This document shows, one piece after another, positions 11,301-21,212 of a stretch of 26,590 bases of DNA (position 1 is the first letter of the stretch; every line of letters starts with the position of its first letter). Made by a program: the position numbers and the translations under genes. The stretch comes from Pleurotus ostreatus/Saccharomyces cerevisiae fusant (lineage: Eukaryota; Opisthokonta), in NCBI GenBank assembly GCA_024196135.1, contig JAMQCK010000354.1:1-26590 (forward strand), in the 5' to 3' direction. The notes under the pieces are model-generated. The model saw only the letters and a program-made list of their open reading frames with translations. It was not told the origin of the DNA and did no database searches.

Positions 11301-14300
11301 CCAAGGCGCAAAAAAAGCACCTTTTATTGTATTATGATAAGCGCTTTCAGGACGACCTGTACTTTCCCATGATAGCGTTCAACCACGAGCAGATCAAAGC
11401 ATGTGCGACAGCGAGTAACATATTAGCCAAGAGATCAGACTGGCCTATGATTGAGCGCACCATACACACAATGAACCCTACCGTAATGGGAGTCCTGTCT
11501 AAACGCATGGAAGGAGGGGAAGTCGTAGTCGCTGAGACAGATGAGGAACGGACCTGCTTCGACCTTATGCGGCACGTCGACTACGTGGGTGGCCACGTCC
11601 AAGGCTCCGTCACTGCGAAGAAGTATATGAGGAACGAGATCTGGTCAATGATTAACTTCATGGGCGCACCATCCTGGTTCATTACCTTGTCACCAGCGGA
11701 CAGTAACCATCCCATCGCCCTGTACTTCGCCGACCATGATTTGGTGTTCAAGCCACGCATTAGGAGCTGGTCCGAGCGAAGTAGCCTAGTCGCCAGAAAT
11801 CCGGTCGCTGCCGCTCGCTTTTTCAACGTCATGGTTTGCGCTTTCATCTTCCACGTACTGGGCGTGAATGCAGACCATCGTGGTTTGTACGGGCCGACTT
11901 CCGCATACTACGCAGCTGTTGAGCAACAAGGCAGACTCACACTCCACTTGCACACCATGCTGTGGATTCGAGGTGCACCGTCACCTCAAACAATGCGCGA
12001 GAGGTTGCTCGCGGACGACAGCGAGTTTGAAAAAGAGATGATCAGATACTTGGATGAGATGCAAACGGGCCAGCTACTCACCGGTTCTATGGAGGCAGTA
12101 AAGGAGCGCATGCCAATTAAACCACAAGGAAAGAATGAAGAGGCTGACATACACCATTTGCATAAACCCGAAGACAGGCAGAGCGCGAGTCACGCACCAA
12201 CAGAACCCGCAGAAGATCCTACGCAAACAATGCCCGTGCCGCCACCCGCGCCTTGCACGTGCGGAGTGCGTAATTGTGCGTGCGAGCTGAAGCGACGAAC
12301 TTGGTGGAAGTCGTTTCGAGAGACAGTGGACAATTTGATACTGCGCGTCCAAATACACAAGTGCATTCGCAAGCGAGCGGCGCGCAAAGCAGACACGAAC
12401 AGCACGGGGAAGAAAGACCCGTTGGAGGGCATCAAAGGCTGCAAAGGTGACGACAACATATGCGACGCTAGATTTCCGAGGGAATATATCGAGCAATCCT
12501 TTGTTGATCGCATGACCGGTGCCATTCACCTGATGAAGCGCGAAGTCATGATGAACAGCGTCACCCCCGTTCTTACCTACCTTACCAGAAGCAACACTGA
12601 CACGACGAGCTTGCAGTCGGGAACATCAATGAAGGCTATCGTCATGTATGTATCAGATTATATCACTAAATGCTCGCTGAAGACATACCATATCATGTCG
12701 TGTATTAAATCCGTTTTCGAACGCAGCGCCCCTTCATTTGAAGGATCTACAGACGACAACAAGAGTGCAAGAAAACTGATGGTACAAATGGTCAACGCTC
12801 TGGCGCCGCGAATGGAAATCGGCAGCCCACTGGCCGCCTCGTACGTACTTGATCTTCCTGACCATTATAAGAGCCACGAATACATCGTCTTCTGGTGGAA
12901 GAGTTACGTCAATAGAGTACTAGATGATTGTCCAGACAGCGCGCGGTCGCGAACATTCGAAGAGCGCATCGTTCTGAGGAACGAGCATGGTGAGCTCGTC
13001 GGTACGTCGATTGTCGACGATTATATATACCGACCAACCCGTTATGAGAATTATTCTCTGTTCGAATGGGTACAGTGCTCGAAAAAATCCAAGAGAACGC
13101 CGGCTCAGATGAAGAAGTTTCTAGGGGAAGATGATGACGCACCGGACGATGAGGAGGAGCTCTTGGCAGCAGCGGAGTCGGATCAGCCGTCTCTGCCCGA
13201 CGTCCTACCCGTTCTTCCGCGCATTCCTCGTGTCGTTCCCCTGATGGACGGAAGTCAGAACTCTCCAATGCAAGTAAATCGCAGACCCATATACGAAGAA
13301 TTCCTACCGGAACACCCGCAATACAATTCGCATCATGTCTGGTGCGACCAGAGTAAAAGGGAGTACATAATCCCCAACTTTGTCGGTGGATCTCTGCCGA
13401 GAAACGATCAAGGTGATCGCGAATACTACTGCGCGACAATGCTCACCTTATTCATGCCGTGGAGGAAAGGCACCGATTTAAAGCGGCCCGGATACAACTG
13501 GGATAATTCCTTCAAGATGCGAAATTTCAGTGAAAGAGAGAAACAACTGATGGCGAATTTCAACCTGAAGTATGAGTGCGCAGACGCTCGTGATGATTTT
13601 CGGAACGAACTCAAGAAGAAGAAGAAAGCGGTCGCTATCAATGCTGATACGGCGGGCGACGAGGACGATGACAACGATGAGACGGCGTGGTACGGTGAAG
13701 ATCTGGAGCTCGACGTACCAGATGATGGTGAGACCGGTCCTAAGTGGAATCGAAGACAGGAGACTGTGGACATGGCGCGCACATACGCAAGCGTGTCGAG
13801 ATGGGTAAACTATGTGCCAGGGGAAAGCCGTGATGCAGCGAGGGCGACATTCAAGCCTACAAAGACAATGAGAGGGTCTCAATGGGCTGCTTACGTTGAT
13901 AACTTGAAGCAGTCGCTTTTTCGAGAACGGACAAAGAACATGCCTCGTACCAGCACAGCCGCTTCGGCGGACAGGAGCACAGATACGGTCAGAACACCAG
14001 AGACTGGAGTCAAGATACTGCCGCCGTCGTACTTCTCGTCTGAATACGCTGCGGATAAACCTGATCTCGAGAGCCTACAAGAGGACATTATAAATCAATT
14101 TAAACTGAACCAGGACCAGCAGAGGGCATTCACCTTAATATCCAATCATGCGAGCCGCCAGCAATCGGAACCGCTCCGCATGTTTCTGGGTGGTATGGGC
14201 GGCACTGGCAAGTCGACGGTAATCAAAGCCCTGGTAGAGTTCTTCAAGCGAAGGCGTGAGGAGCACAGGTTTCTTATCATGGCACCTACCGGGTCAGCGG

Positions 14301-17044
14301 CAGCGCTATTAGATGGGTTTACATACCATTCGATACTGGGCTTCAAATGGGGGCCAAAAAACGATAATGCGGACCACCTAGACAGCAAAAGCGTGCGCGA
14401 CATACACGAGCGCCTGCTGGGGGTCGAATACATCTTCATCGATGAGATATCTATGCTGAACTGCTCCGACATGTATCGCATCAGCGCAAGTATCGCGAAA
14501 GCACGGGGCGTGCACGAGTTACCTTTCGGTGGCATGAACATGATCTTCGCAGGTGACTTTGCGCAGCTACCCCCGGTCCGTGGTTGTCGATTGTACGATA
14601 GGAAAGTTCAAACCGACGTCGAGCGTAAGCGGATGTCACTGGCTGTACAGAAGAACATCATCGGTAAAGCGATCTGGCACCAAGTAACGACCGTAGTCAT
14701 ATTGACGGAGAATATGCGCATGCGCACCGCTACGCCGCAAGACCGTCTTTTTGCGACTGCACTGGCCAACATGAGATATGGAGCGTGCACGCGAGCAGAC
14801 ATGAGCTTGATAAACTCACTGGTGGTCGGCAGTGAACCGGGCGCGCCCGACCTCACGGATGAGAAATTCAAGAACGTCTCCATCATCACGGCGCGCAACG
14901 CAGAGAAAGACGCTTTCAACGAGTTAGGCTGTAAAAGATTCGCCGAGGAGTCCGGACAAGTGCTCACTTCTTTCTACTCGTGCGATTACCGTGCGGCCGA
15001 AGAAATGGCAACTGGACCGTCAGGGAAGAAAGGTCGGGGGCGCAAGAGGCCTGTCAATGCCGGCTCAGGCTTATCGGATGGAATTCAGAATACGCTTTGG
15101 TCGTCCTTACCATGCTTCACTGAACAGATACCCGGCAGATTGGACTTGTGCATAGGCATGCCGGTGATGATAAGATCAAACATAGCGACCGAGTTGTGCA
15201 TGACCAAAGGTCAAGAAGGCGTGGTCTGTGGATGGACGGCGTCAATGGGTAACCGCAAGCAACGAGTGCTCGACGTACTTTTCGTGAAGTTGCTGAATCC
15301 GCCAAAGACGGTCAACATCGAAGGGCTGGAACCGAACGTCGTCCCATTATCCAGACAAGAAGAGCGAGTTACCTGCTTGCTGAGGAACGATGAGGTCATT
15401 ACCATTGATAGAAGCCAAGTCCCCGTCCTGCCGAACTTCGCTATGACCGACTACGCCGCGCAGGGCAAGACGAGATCGACGAACGTCGTCAACCTTACGA
15501 ACTCCCGTTCGCACCAAGCGGTGTACACGGCTTTATCGCGAAGTTCTTCTGCCGACGGCACGGCGATCATGACCTCGTTCGCCAGCGGCCTGATCACGAA
15601 AGGAATGGATGATCAACTGAAAAGAGAGTTCAGAAACCTCGAGGTTCTAAACGATATTACACGCCTGCGGTATCACAATCAGCTACCCGCCTGCGTAGAA
15701 GGTGACACGAGGAACAAACTGATCAAATCGTTTCTTGACTGGAAAGGTGACCATTATGAGATACCAGGCTTGCATGAGGCGTTGCAATGGAAATCGTTCG
15801 AAGAGTGGGACGACCTGGATATACCCTTCGGGCGTCAGTCATGGCAATACGCGGAGAATGAAAAGACGACAGCAGACAAACAAGAACAGCCAGAAAGCAG
15901 TAAGCACGGCTCACGGACAGCAGCAGATGAGGACTCTGGCAAGTGCAGTCCGCAGGAGGAGAAACGAAGCAGTGCTATGACGCAGGAGAAAAGGAAAAGG
16001 AACAGCACTCGTTCGACTGATCTGACGACAGCCTCCAAGGACGATATTCACGCACCAAAGCGCACTCGGCAGACGCGTCCCGACAGTATGACAAGCAAAC
16101 GGAAGAGAGAGGCAAGTGGCGCCGAGAACAAGAACGAACCGCAAGCTAGGAGGAAAGCGTGTGGATCAAAGGCGGAGGCACAAGCGAGGGCAGCATCTAA
16201 TACCCACTCACCAAGGGGATACAAGTGGAATGCAACGGATTGGAGCTGTCCTTATGACTCGTTCTTTACTATACTGCATGAGATTTGGATGAGTGACCGG
16301 CATCGTTGGTCCGCGTTGTTGGCTAGCAGCGGAGTATTCGCGAGGGAGCTGAATAAACAGTGGGCCGCCTACGAAGATGGACGTCTGCGGGAATGGTCAG
16401 CCACTAGAGATATTGTCAGAAGGCAACTGAACGAATACGCGCCGTCTGATTTTCCATACGGCTCTACGCCAGCGTCTGTGGCCAAACTACTTCGTGCCAT
16501 CATTGGCGAGGACACTCTAGCGACGAAGACGGCTCGGTGCCCAGACTGCCGTGCGACACGTTATCAAGGCGTGCCGGCCCTTCGACAGAACGCTCAACTG
16601 TACACCACTAACTTGCTGCGTGGAAGGAGACCTGCATTGTTCACTACAGCGAACTGGTTAACTGAGGTTCTGAAAGGCACAAGTCGGAAACAGACCTGTG
16701 CGCTGTGCGGAGCGTACGTATCTGTCGATGTCAACATCTTGCGCACTCCTGATATTCTATGCCTTGATAGGACACAAGCGCAACTGGTGATCTCTCCTAG
16801 CATATCGTACAACGGGGCAATAATGAAACTGAGAGGTGTAATCTATAGCGGGCAAAATCACTTCACCTGCAGAGTAATCGACAAGGATGGTTGCATATAT
16901 CGTCACGACGGCATGATCAACGGTGGAGATTGTGAGAAGGAAGCAGTAGTGAGCAGGGTACTGCCTACAGACCTGGGACTGTGGCGCTCGAGTAACGGCG
17001 TAGTCAAGATCGCATCCTTTGTCCTTTATGAGCTTGATCGGTAA
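8309..17044 (+). CDS. Helitron Rep-helicase with C-terminal USP-like protease domain
   Basis: One ORF of 2911 codons with no introns. The first 17 residues are hydrophobic; M18 (8360) is an equally good start. In order: Gly/Leu/Pro tandem repeats (about aa 119-238); a Cys cluster (C677, C679, C680, C731, C735, C738); a region like those preceding Rep in fungal Helitrons; the Helitron-like N domain (about 965-1220) with the HUH metal-binding motif H1213-L-H1215; a second Cys-rich patch (about 1310-1325); two candidate nicking tyrosines Y1447 and Y1451; and a PIF1-type superfamily 1 helicase with Walker A at 1961-1970 (K1968), Walker B D2045-E2046, GDFAQLPP at 2082-2089 and TDYAAQGKT near 2385. 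A basic, NLS-rich linker follows (about 2555-2635). The tail carries C2647, CxxC pairs 2744/2747 and 2797/2800, H2851 and D2867, the plan of a ubiquitin-specific protease. The Rep should nick and join single strands in rolling-circle transposition. All key residues are present, so it may be active. Confidence 0.93.
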   Translation: MLYLTLVLLCVSLRVSTMEPNTDNSSHIARNDSFFSSYACTTLTRVSPISSTSSADSLSRLNTASLSRDENTFPLSPLSLRMDGKHTASLWFYSDHELKTSMSTAFLVDRLLSSPPPPGGLGTPYSPAPHGGLGRLYPPPHRGLGTTHSPPSFRGLGTRSSPPSVGGLGTRSSPPPVGGLGTRSSPSPVGGLGTTTPPPSSGGLGTPSSPLPIGGMGTINPRLPFGGLVSPSASLPGGSVIAPLPTSRDVLHTHALPATGNLNVSSPVRTSSIMIHYMRVVPHYGSTGYEAIFLESRASPLSSSLRHFCIMTDNDTVLASRQPTAQPYDHPSIARRLRLLMPSALETSRSSSDDNGPRSIMALIRIAYARAMPRLWRCCLYGFFNEDVILTGLMQLRVNVRGIRASLARNCMRSWDYKALRTGRPGGPSMADYTIGWDAPDLLPFMPFHSGFLYILLLPLLPLLDPQPVPSGTCFSPHTKPLSARKLHWLVRFTMGGGGTSNRIDWGSLQKYVRNARNMNYGNDVKFTVAGYGDEETMLKLAKTDDFVVADMPFVNTLWHMTKAQLEDAIRLHHIDEGELRLQRNLGEKRLFLSQHECDDQCSSKRNVVVLKRVLSTTERKKEDRKKKKTATNPPSVDASDAPSSFPPEPVTDALMEEIVHGFCEDTGKEKLEETGCACCGILCNKAMSMSASDKKLDLSLLIEPHATRKERSDEREPIQCIDDPILAPGCDRVCRACYDYLLNGIRPPMALANGLWLGEIPDVLKGLTYTEMQMISKVRHNRAVVRVRSGRGKMIANVVMFSSPIPQVRSILPPLRKELNEIIAYTFLGTARPTPEDFKRTPMLVRLEVVEAALAWLKLNHPAYKDIVISQEHLNSYRVENPLVWEFRKLDEDDSIQEATATSMANEDVDAPDSGPCPFVVHGLTSEKFSKMTIDQLKAAALEHLQSGRSVMGIGHDDKPEGIFDNPKAYPSMFPWLFPYGLGGIGMHFGGRGTLLSKAQKKHLLLYYDKRFQDDLYFPMIAFNHEQIKACATASNILAKRSDWPMIERTIHTMNPTVMGVLSKRMEGGEVVVAETDEERTCFDLMRHVDYVGGHVQGSVTAKKYMRNEIWSMINFMGAPSWFITLSPADSNHPIALYFADHDLVFKPRIRSWSERSSLVARNPVAAARFFNVMVCAFIFHVLGVNADHRGLYGPTSAYYAAVEQQGRLTLHLHTMLWIRGAPSPQTMRERLLADDSEFEKEMIRYLDEMQTGQLLTGSMEAVKERMPIKPQGKNEEADIHHLHKPEDRQSASHAPTEPAEDPTQTMPVPPPAPCTCGVRNCACELKRRTWWKSFRETVDNLILRVQIHKCIRKRAARKADTNSTGKKDPLEGIKGCKGDDNICDARFPREYIEQSFVDRMTGAIHLMKREVMMNSVTPVLTYLTRSNTDTTSLQSGTSMKAIVMYVSDYITKCSLKTYHIMSCIKSVFERSAPSFEGSTDDNKSARKLMVQMVNALAPRMEIGSPLAASYVLDLPDHYKSHEYIVFWWKSYVNRVLDDCPDSARSRTFEERIVLRNEHGELVGTSIVDDYIYRPTRYENYSLFEWVQCSKKSKRTPAQMKKFLGEDDDAPDDEEELLAAAESDQPSLPDVLPVLPRIPRVVPLMDGSQNSPMQVNRRPIYEEFLPEHPQYNSHHVWCDQSKREYIIPNFVGGSLPRNDQGDREYYCATMLTLFMPWRKGTDLKRPGYNWDNSFKMRNFSEREKQLMANFNLKYECADARDDFRNELKKKKKAVAINADTAGDEDDDNDETAWYGEDLELDVPDDGETGPKWNRRQETVDMARTYASVSRWVNYVPGESRDAARATFKPTKTMRGSQWAAYVDNLKQSLFRERTKNMPRTSTAASADRSTDTVRTPETGVKILPPSYFSSEYAADKPDLESLQEDIINQFKLNQDQQRAFTLISNHASRQQSEPLRMFLGGMGGTGKSTVIKALVEFFKRRREEHRFLIMAPTGSAAALLDGFTYHSILGFKWGPKNDNADHLDSKSVRDIHERLLGVEYIFIDEISMLNCSDMYRISASIAKARGVHELPFGGMNMIFAGDFAQLPPVRGCRLYDRKVQTDVERKRMSLAVQKNIIGKAIWHQVTTVVILTENMRMRTATPQDRLFATALANMRYGACTRADMSLINSLVVGSEPGAPDLTDEKFKNVSIITARNAEKDAFNELGCKRFAEESGQVLTSFYSCDYRAAEEMATGPSGKKGRGRKRPVNAGSGLSDGIQNTLWSSLPCFTEQIPGRLDLCIGMPVMIRSNIATELCMTKGQEGVVCGWTASMGNRKQRVLDVLFVKLLNPPKTVNIEGLEPNVVPLSRQEERVTCLLRNDEVITIDRSQVPVLPNFAMTDYAAQGKTRSTNVVNLTNSRSHQAVYTALSRSSSADGTAIMTSFASGLITKGMDDQLKREFRNLEVLNDITRLRYHNQLPACVEGDTRNKLIKSFLDWKGDHYEIPGLHEALQWKSFEEWDDLDIPFGRQSWQYAENEKTTADKQEQPESSKHGSRTAADEDSGKCSPQEEKRSSAMTQEKRKRNSTRSTDLTTASKDDIHAPKRTRQTRPDSMTSKRKREASGAENKNEPQARRKACGSKAEAQARAASNTHSPRGYKWNATDWSCPYDSFFTILHEIWMSDRHRWSALLASSGVFARELNKQWAAYEDGRLREWSATRDIVRRQLNEYAPSDFPYGSTPASVAKLLRAIIGEDTLATKTARCPDCRATRYQGVPALRQNAQLYTTNLLRGRRPALFTTANWLTEVLKGTSRKQTCALCGAYVSVDVNILRTPDILCLDRTQAQLVISPSISYNGAIMKLRGVIYSGQNHFTCRVIDKDGCIYRHDGMINGGDCEKEAVVSRVLPTDLGLWRSSNGVVKIASFVLYELDR
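8663..9022 (+). repeat. 36-bp tandem repeat within the Helitron ORF
   Basis: About ten units of roughly 36 bp encode 12-residue repeats of the form GGLGTxxSPPxx (aa 119 to about 238). The middle units are the most alike (GGLGTRSSPPPV). The DNA shows the recurring pattern ggcttgggtaca followed by a ccccacc block. A disordered, Pro/Gly-rich linker is the likely protein product. Copy number is probably variable between Helitron copies. Confidence 0.8.
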
Positions 17045-17228
17045 GACATATAGGAGTGCACGCAGATAGATAGGCAATAGAACGCTATAGACGATGGGCG
17101 ACGAACAGTTAGAACGAGACGCGAGGGTGAGATCACCGTTAAGGATGTGAGAAGCAACACGCGCCTACAACGATTTGTGGCGTCGTCTACGTCGCGAGTG
17201 GCGTCACTTCGGCCACGCGAGAACTTTC

Positions 17229-17257
17229 TCACGACCCCTCAAAACCTACGGTCGTGA
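17229..17257. repeat. Hairpin, 8-bp stem
   Basis: TCACGACC at 17229-17236 pairs with GGTCGTGA at 17250-17257 across a 13-nt loop. It is one of a cluster just downstream of the Helitron ORF and may belong to the element's 3' structure. Confidence 0.4.
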
Positions 17258-17266
17258 CGGTTCACC

Positions 17267-17282
17267 GACCCCCGACGGGGTC
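17267..17282. repeat. Hairpin GACCCC-CGAC-GGGGTC after the Helitron ORF
   Basis: A perfect 6-bp GC-rich stem with a 4-nt loop, 222 bases after the Helitron stop codon. Helitrons end in a short GC-rich hairpin about 10 nt before CTRR. The hairpin fits but the following bases (aatccttctccc) do not contain CTRR, so this is only a candidate. Confidence 0.35.
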
Positions 17283-18385
17283 AATCCTTCTCCCGTCTCA
17301 TGTTACACTGCATACACACCAGGGAATACATTCACTGAGACACAATGCAGCATCGCAACGCTTCCTTTCGAACTCCCCGATACCTCTCTGCTGTCAATAT
17401 TCTTTTACTTCCGCGCGAACCTTGCCGCCATTTGAAGGGCGGCAACAGATAAGTATCCGCCTGCGTACTCCGGCGCACCTTGTCTTTGCTCCCCGTCTTT
17501 CATCGCTCGCCCTCGTATGCATAGTCTGCATCGTCGAGAAGGATGATACTGTACGCGCTGATGGATCACCTTCTCTACAATCACTAATCGTACAAACAGG
17601 CCTGACACATGCGATGATCTGCTGTGCTCATGTCTCGATCACGCGGACTTGATGAGCTACGCCAGAGCCTGCAAAGACACCCATAGGACAGTCACCGGGT
17701 ACTGCAGGCGCGCTTTCCAGATTCACCGTTGCCTTGCGCGCTTCATGAGCGAGGACGACGTCGTCCGCTTGCGGCTGCTCCAGTACCATACGAACTTCGT
17801 CATATCGGGCTCAGTCGCTGTGCAGTTCTTTTCTCGCGAGTCATTCGCCGATGGTGACCTCGACCTGTACACCGAGCGTCAGCACGCGTTCACAATCTTT
17901 CACTTCCTTCTCGGCATGGGGTATGCCTTTCGCCCTAGGCAAATGCAGGCGCGGACACCCGAAGACGCGCTCACGCAGGCTCTTAACGAGGATATGGTTC
18001 CCGATGACGTCCATTACGATGAAAGGTCCATATTGGAGACCTTCTCATTCAGAAAACGGCATCGCCATCGCCCCGTCATTCAAGTGATACTCGTGCAAAC
18101 ATCGTCCATCGACGCTATCATGAGCTTTCATTCGAGTGCGTTTATCTACTTTCGTGCCGTTCTTCACACTCTGACTGTAGCCGCTCAGCGATCGTCATGA
18201 ACGCTATCACCTTTCGCTCGGCATACTCGTTCTTTCCGAGGAGTACATTCATCAGGAAGATGGGCATCTGCTTCGACGAAGATACTAACCAAACCGCTGC
18301 GGCCAAGTATACAGCACGCGGTTGGTTACTCCTTAACGAGGTAGACGATACCGCATACGTCAACATGGGAGGCGAGACTCGACGA

Positions 18386-18392
18386 GCGGAAC
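18386..18392. repeat. Left target-site duplication gcggaac
   Basis: The 7-mer gcggaac directly precedes the left TIR and recurs directly after the right TIR at 21473-21479. Removing the element plus one copy rejoins the copy C reading frame (GCG GAA C|GA TAC), as the paralogues require. Confidence 0.85.
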
Positions 18393-18649
18393 CACCTGAG
18401 GAAGTAGTACTTTTTAAAAAGTACTCGACATATGTCTGCTGATCTTTTGAAAATCTGTGGGTATGTCCCGCCTGCACAGCCACGGCCCCCGGCGAGCTGC
18501 CGGGACGTCGCCGGCGACCGCCTTATGCGGCAGGCGACCCCCCGGGCTCGCCGGGCGGGTGATCACGCCGCACGCCCGCGCCTCGCGCGCCCCGCCACCG
18601 ACGCGGCTGATGCGCCGCCTGCGCGCGTGTCGGGTTCGCTTAGTCAGCG
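18393..18649 (+). repeat. Left terminal inverted repeat of the copy C insertion
   Basis: Positions x here match the reverse complement of positions 39865-x, ungapped until a 3-nt insertion on the right side. Agreement is high over about 257 bp and fades afterwards. The tip reads CACCTGAGGAAGTA against CAGCTGAGGAAGTA on the other side. It contains the palindrome at 18406-18425. Confidence 0.88.
18406..18425. repeat. 20-bp palindrome near the left TIR tip
   Basis: AGTACTTTTTAAAAAGTACT is a perfect palindrome. In the right TIR only the core CTTTTTAAAAAG (21444-21455) is kept. It lies 13 bases from the element tip, a plausible position for a transposase contact site; that role is inference. Confidence 0.6.
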
Positions 18650-21212
18650 TGTTGCTGCGTCGCGCGCGCGCGTCGCCGTCGCTGCCGCACGGCCCCGTCC
18701 CACCTGCTTGAGTACAACGAAGATGTTATATATACTCTATGCTATAAAATGTTTTGTGGATGGGCTTAGGGCACGAGGAAAATGAGGAAGAGGTGGGCGA
18801 AAAATTTTTGCGCGCGTGTGCACAATCCCAATCACACATGTTGCGTGGCGAAGGAAAGACAATGGAAGGGGGATCACCCCGGAGCTACGTGTGCGCGTGG
18901 GCGTCCACAGACGCGTCCGCCGCAGGCACGTAGCAGGACCGAGGGAGGGGAAGGGGTGTGTGAAGGGGAGCATGCGAGCGCTTTGCTCGCTCATCAGCGA
19001 TGCGGACACGCGCGAGCAATGCAAAGTGCGAGGGCCTCACCCGAGGTGAGGCTCCTGCGCGCTGCGTGCGTGCGGTCGCGTCGAATGCGGGGTCACATAG
19101 GTGGGGGGAGGGTTGCGATGGGGGGGAGGCTAGCGTGAGTGCGCAGCCAGTCGCGCAGCCGCGCGCGGTCGTGGGTTGCCCCCCTCCACTCCTTCTAGGC
19201 CATAGCGGTCTAGAAACGCTGAGAGCACGCGCCCCGCGCCGAGCCGTGCGCCGCGAATTCGCCAGGGCGGTGGGTACTCGAACGGGCGTGACTGGGCAGG
19301 GAGCGCGCGTCTTGACGTTCTTGAGGGGGGAGAGGGTAAAGGGGGCGCAGGAGCGCGCACGGAGGACCTTTGTCGGCCGCCCGCGATGCGTATGGCATCG
19401 CGGGCAAGGGGGGTTGCTACTTTATACGAGAATAAAAGGTCAGCACGTTTTTTGGGTGCAGGGCGTAGCGGCGCACCTGCAAGCCACTCCCGCGCGTCTA
19501 TATGCGCTGTTGTTGCGCATTGTCGCGCCGTTCTGGCAGTCGCGAGTTGTTGTTCGTGCGCACGCAGCCGGCCGCAGTCTCGCGAGGAACACGTCTTGAG
19601 CGCGGTCAGGGGGTGTTGAAAGGGGACGTGAGTGCACGTGGACGTAGTGAATGAGTAAAAAGGGCCAGTTATGAGGAAAAGGAGAGGGTGGGGGCCGGCG
19701 GCGCAGCGGGAGGACGCGATGGCGGTGGAGGAGGGCAAGAGACGCGCGGCAACGATGCGGCGGATGACCGGGCCGGGTGCTCGGTCCGATACCCGAGCAA
19801 TGCACTCGTCGTGCTCAACAGCCTCGGACACAGACCGAGGGCCTTCTGAGGATAAAGTAAAAGCGGACTATAATATGAGACATATGGAGGACTGTACACT
19901 TTGATTTTCAATGGTCTTGATGGTCTATGTGCTGAGGAAATCGCGATCGATGAGGGAGGCCCTTACATTCAGAAACTCATGGTCCTCAAATCAACACTCC
20001 ATCAGACGCCTTTTGGTGCATTTCTGCCCCAAATCTGGATCGATTTCTATCGGACAAAACGCATTATGTAGGGGGCAAACACTCCTTTCTTGGCATGTAA
20101 GATACGAAATATTCTAAGGAGTAGATACCGTGCAATATAGCAAATTCCTCGTCCAAACGCCCAAAACTAGAAAGTTCTCACATTTGTAGCTCCTTCTGAG
20201 CACAAACCCTTCTCCAAATTGGATAGGAGTCTTCTATATGCTACCCCCCTACGGTCTATTTACTTTTCTCTGTCCAGATCACACTTCCGTGCGCTGCAGA
20301 GGTCTTTTTAGACGGCGGAAACGCCACTCGGATGCCCGGACCGGCATCCGCGCGGTCCCAAGGATGATTTTCGAGGCCCCGAATATCAAGACACTAATAA
20401 CCGCTTCGTTCCTGCGTTTCCGCGCCGCACATCCTCGGAATCCCCCCCTCAGGCATTCATGATTGTATTCACTACTCATTCCCCACCCCTTCCCCCTCGA
20501 TTCGGGCACGCGCGATCGCCCGCAGTCGCGCCTGCGGGTCCATGCTCGGACAGCCACTCCTTTCCTCCCACCACCACCTCAACTCGCTGTCCCCCCTCCC
20601 TCTCCCTCTCTCTCAACGTCTGCCTACCAATCAGCACGCGGGACACATTCAGACATCACAACACCACCCAAAAAAGCCCCCGATCGCCCGCCCGCAAGCA
20701 CGGCCGCGTACTCACGCGTCCTGGATGTCGCCACCGCCATTGGCCATACAGCGAATAGCCGCGCTATGCGAGGCCGTCCACGTCGTCAAGATTCATCATA
20801 ACTCCCCCTCCCCCCCAACCCTTCCCGCTACCTAAGGTGCTACACCCAGGGTATGCACACCTAGCACGACCATGGACCACCTTCCCCTACCACCCCCTTG
20901 ATCAGCCAGCGGGCCGCAAGAGCAATTACGCGATAAGCTCATTGCGGCTCGTGATCCTCTAAGCCATTCCCCGCCCCTACCCGTCACATATCGCGTGTCG
21001 TCTTGTCCGCCCTTGCGAGCTACCTGACACGTGTTGCGCCGGCGAAATTTTTCGCTGGCGCATTCCTATCTTTTCTCATATTTCCGCGCGTCGTAGTGTG
21101 TCTTATTATATAGTATATGTTTATTGCATGATGTATACAATCTTTACTGCCATCTACATGGACAGACACGCTCAGCAGCAGCAGTGGCGACGCGCCAGAC
21201 AACTCGAGCGCG

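Larger units (their letters stand above)
8309..17282 (+). mobile_element. Autonomous Helitron (rolling-circle transposon), ends not resolved
   Basis: The 8.7-kb uninterrupted Rep/helicase ORF, set among intron-rich host genes, identifies a Helitron. The true ends are uncertain: the left end lies somewhere in about 7767-8308. The right end is probably between 17045 and 17542, where I placed a nominal boundary at a strong hairpin. No CTRR terminus could be matched to a hairpin with confidence, and Helitrons leave no target-site duplication to guide the search. The element lies between copies B and C, which are oriented away from each other. Confidence 0.7.
17045..17542. other. Region between Helitron ORF and copy C; hairpins, probable Helitron 3' end and C promoter
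   Basis: No gene is supported. It should contain the Helitron 3' end and the promoter of copy C. Three potential hairpins occur close together: one around 17190-17220 (gtggc/gccac with flanking pairs), one with an 8-bp stem at 17229-17236/17250-17257, and one at 17267-17282. None is followed at the usual distance by a clear CTRR end. A stretch at 17355-17432 can be translated into an F-box-like peptide, but it ends in a stop and does not join the copy C model. Confidence 0.4.

Noticed and set aside
9698..16812. Minus-strand ORFs of 60-176 aa under the Helitron
   Set aside because: They are shadows of the large plus-strand ORF, with no motifs of their own.
17355..17435. F-box-like peptide (LPFELPDTSLLSIFFYF) upstream of copy C
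   Set aside because: It ends in a stop, has no usable donor, and the 8-nt exon at 17543 gives a better, paralogue-supported start. It could be a relic or chance.
19000..19831. ORFs of 199 aa (+) and 233 aa (-) inside the first TIR element
   Set aside because: They overlap on opposite strands, are Arg/Ala/Pro-rich as expected of GC-rich DNA, and contain no DDE/DDD or other transposase motif.
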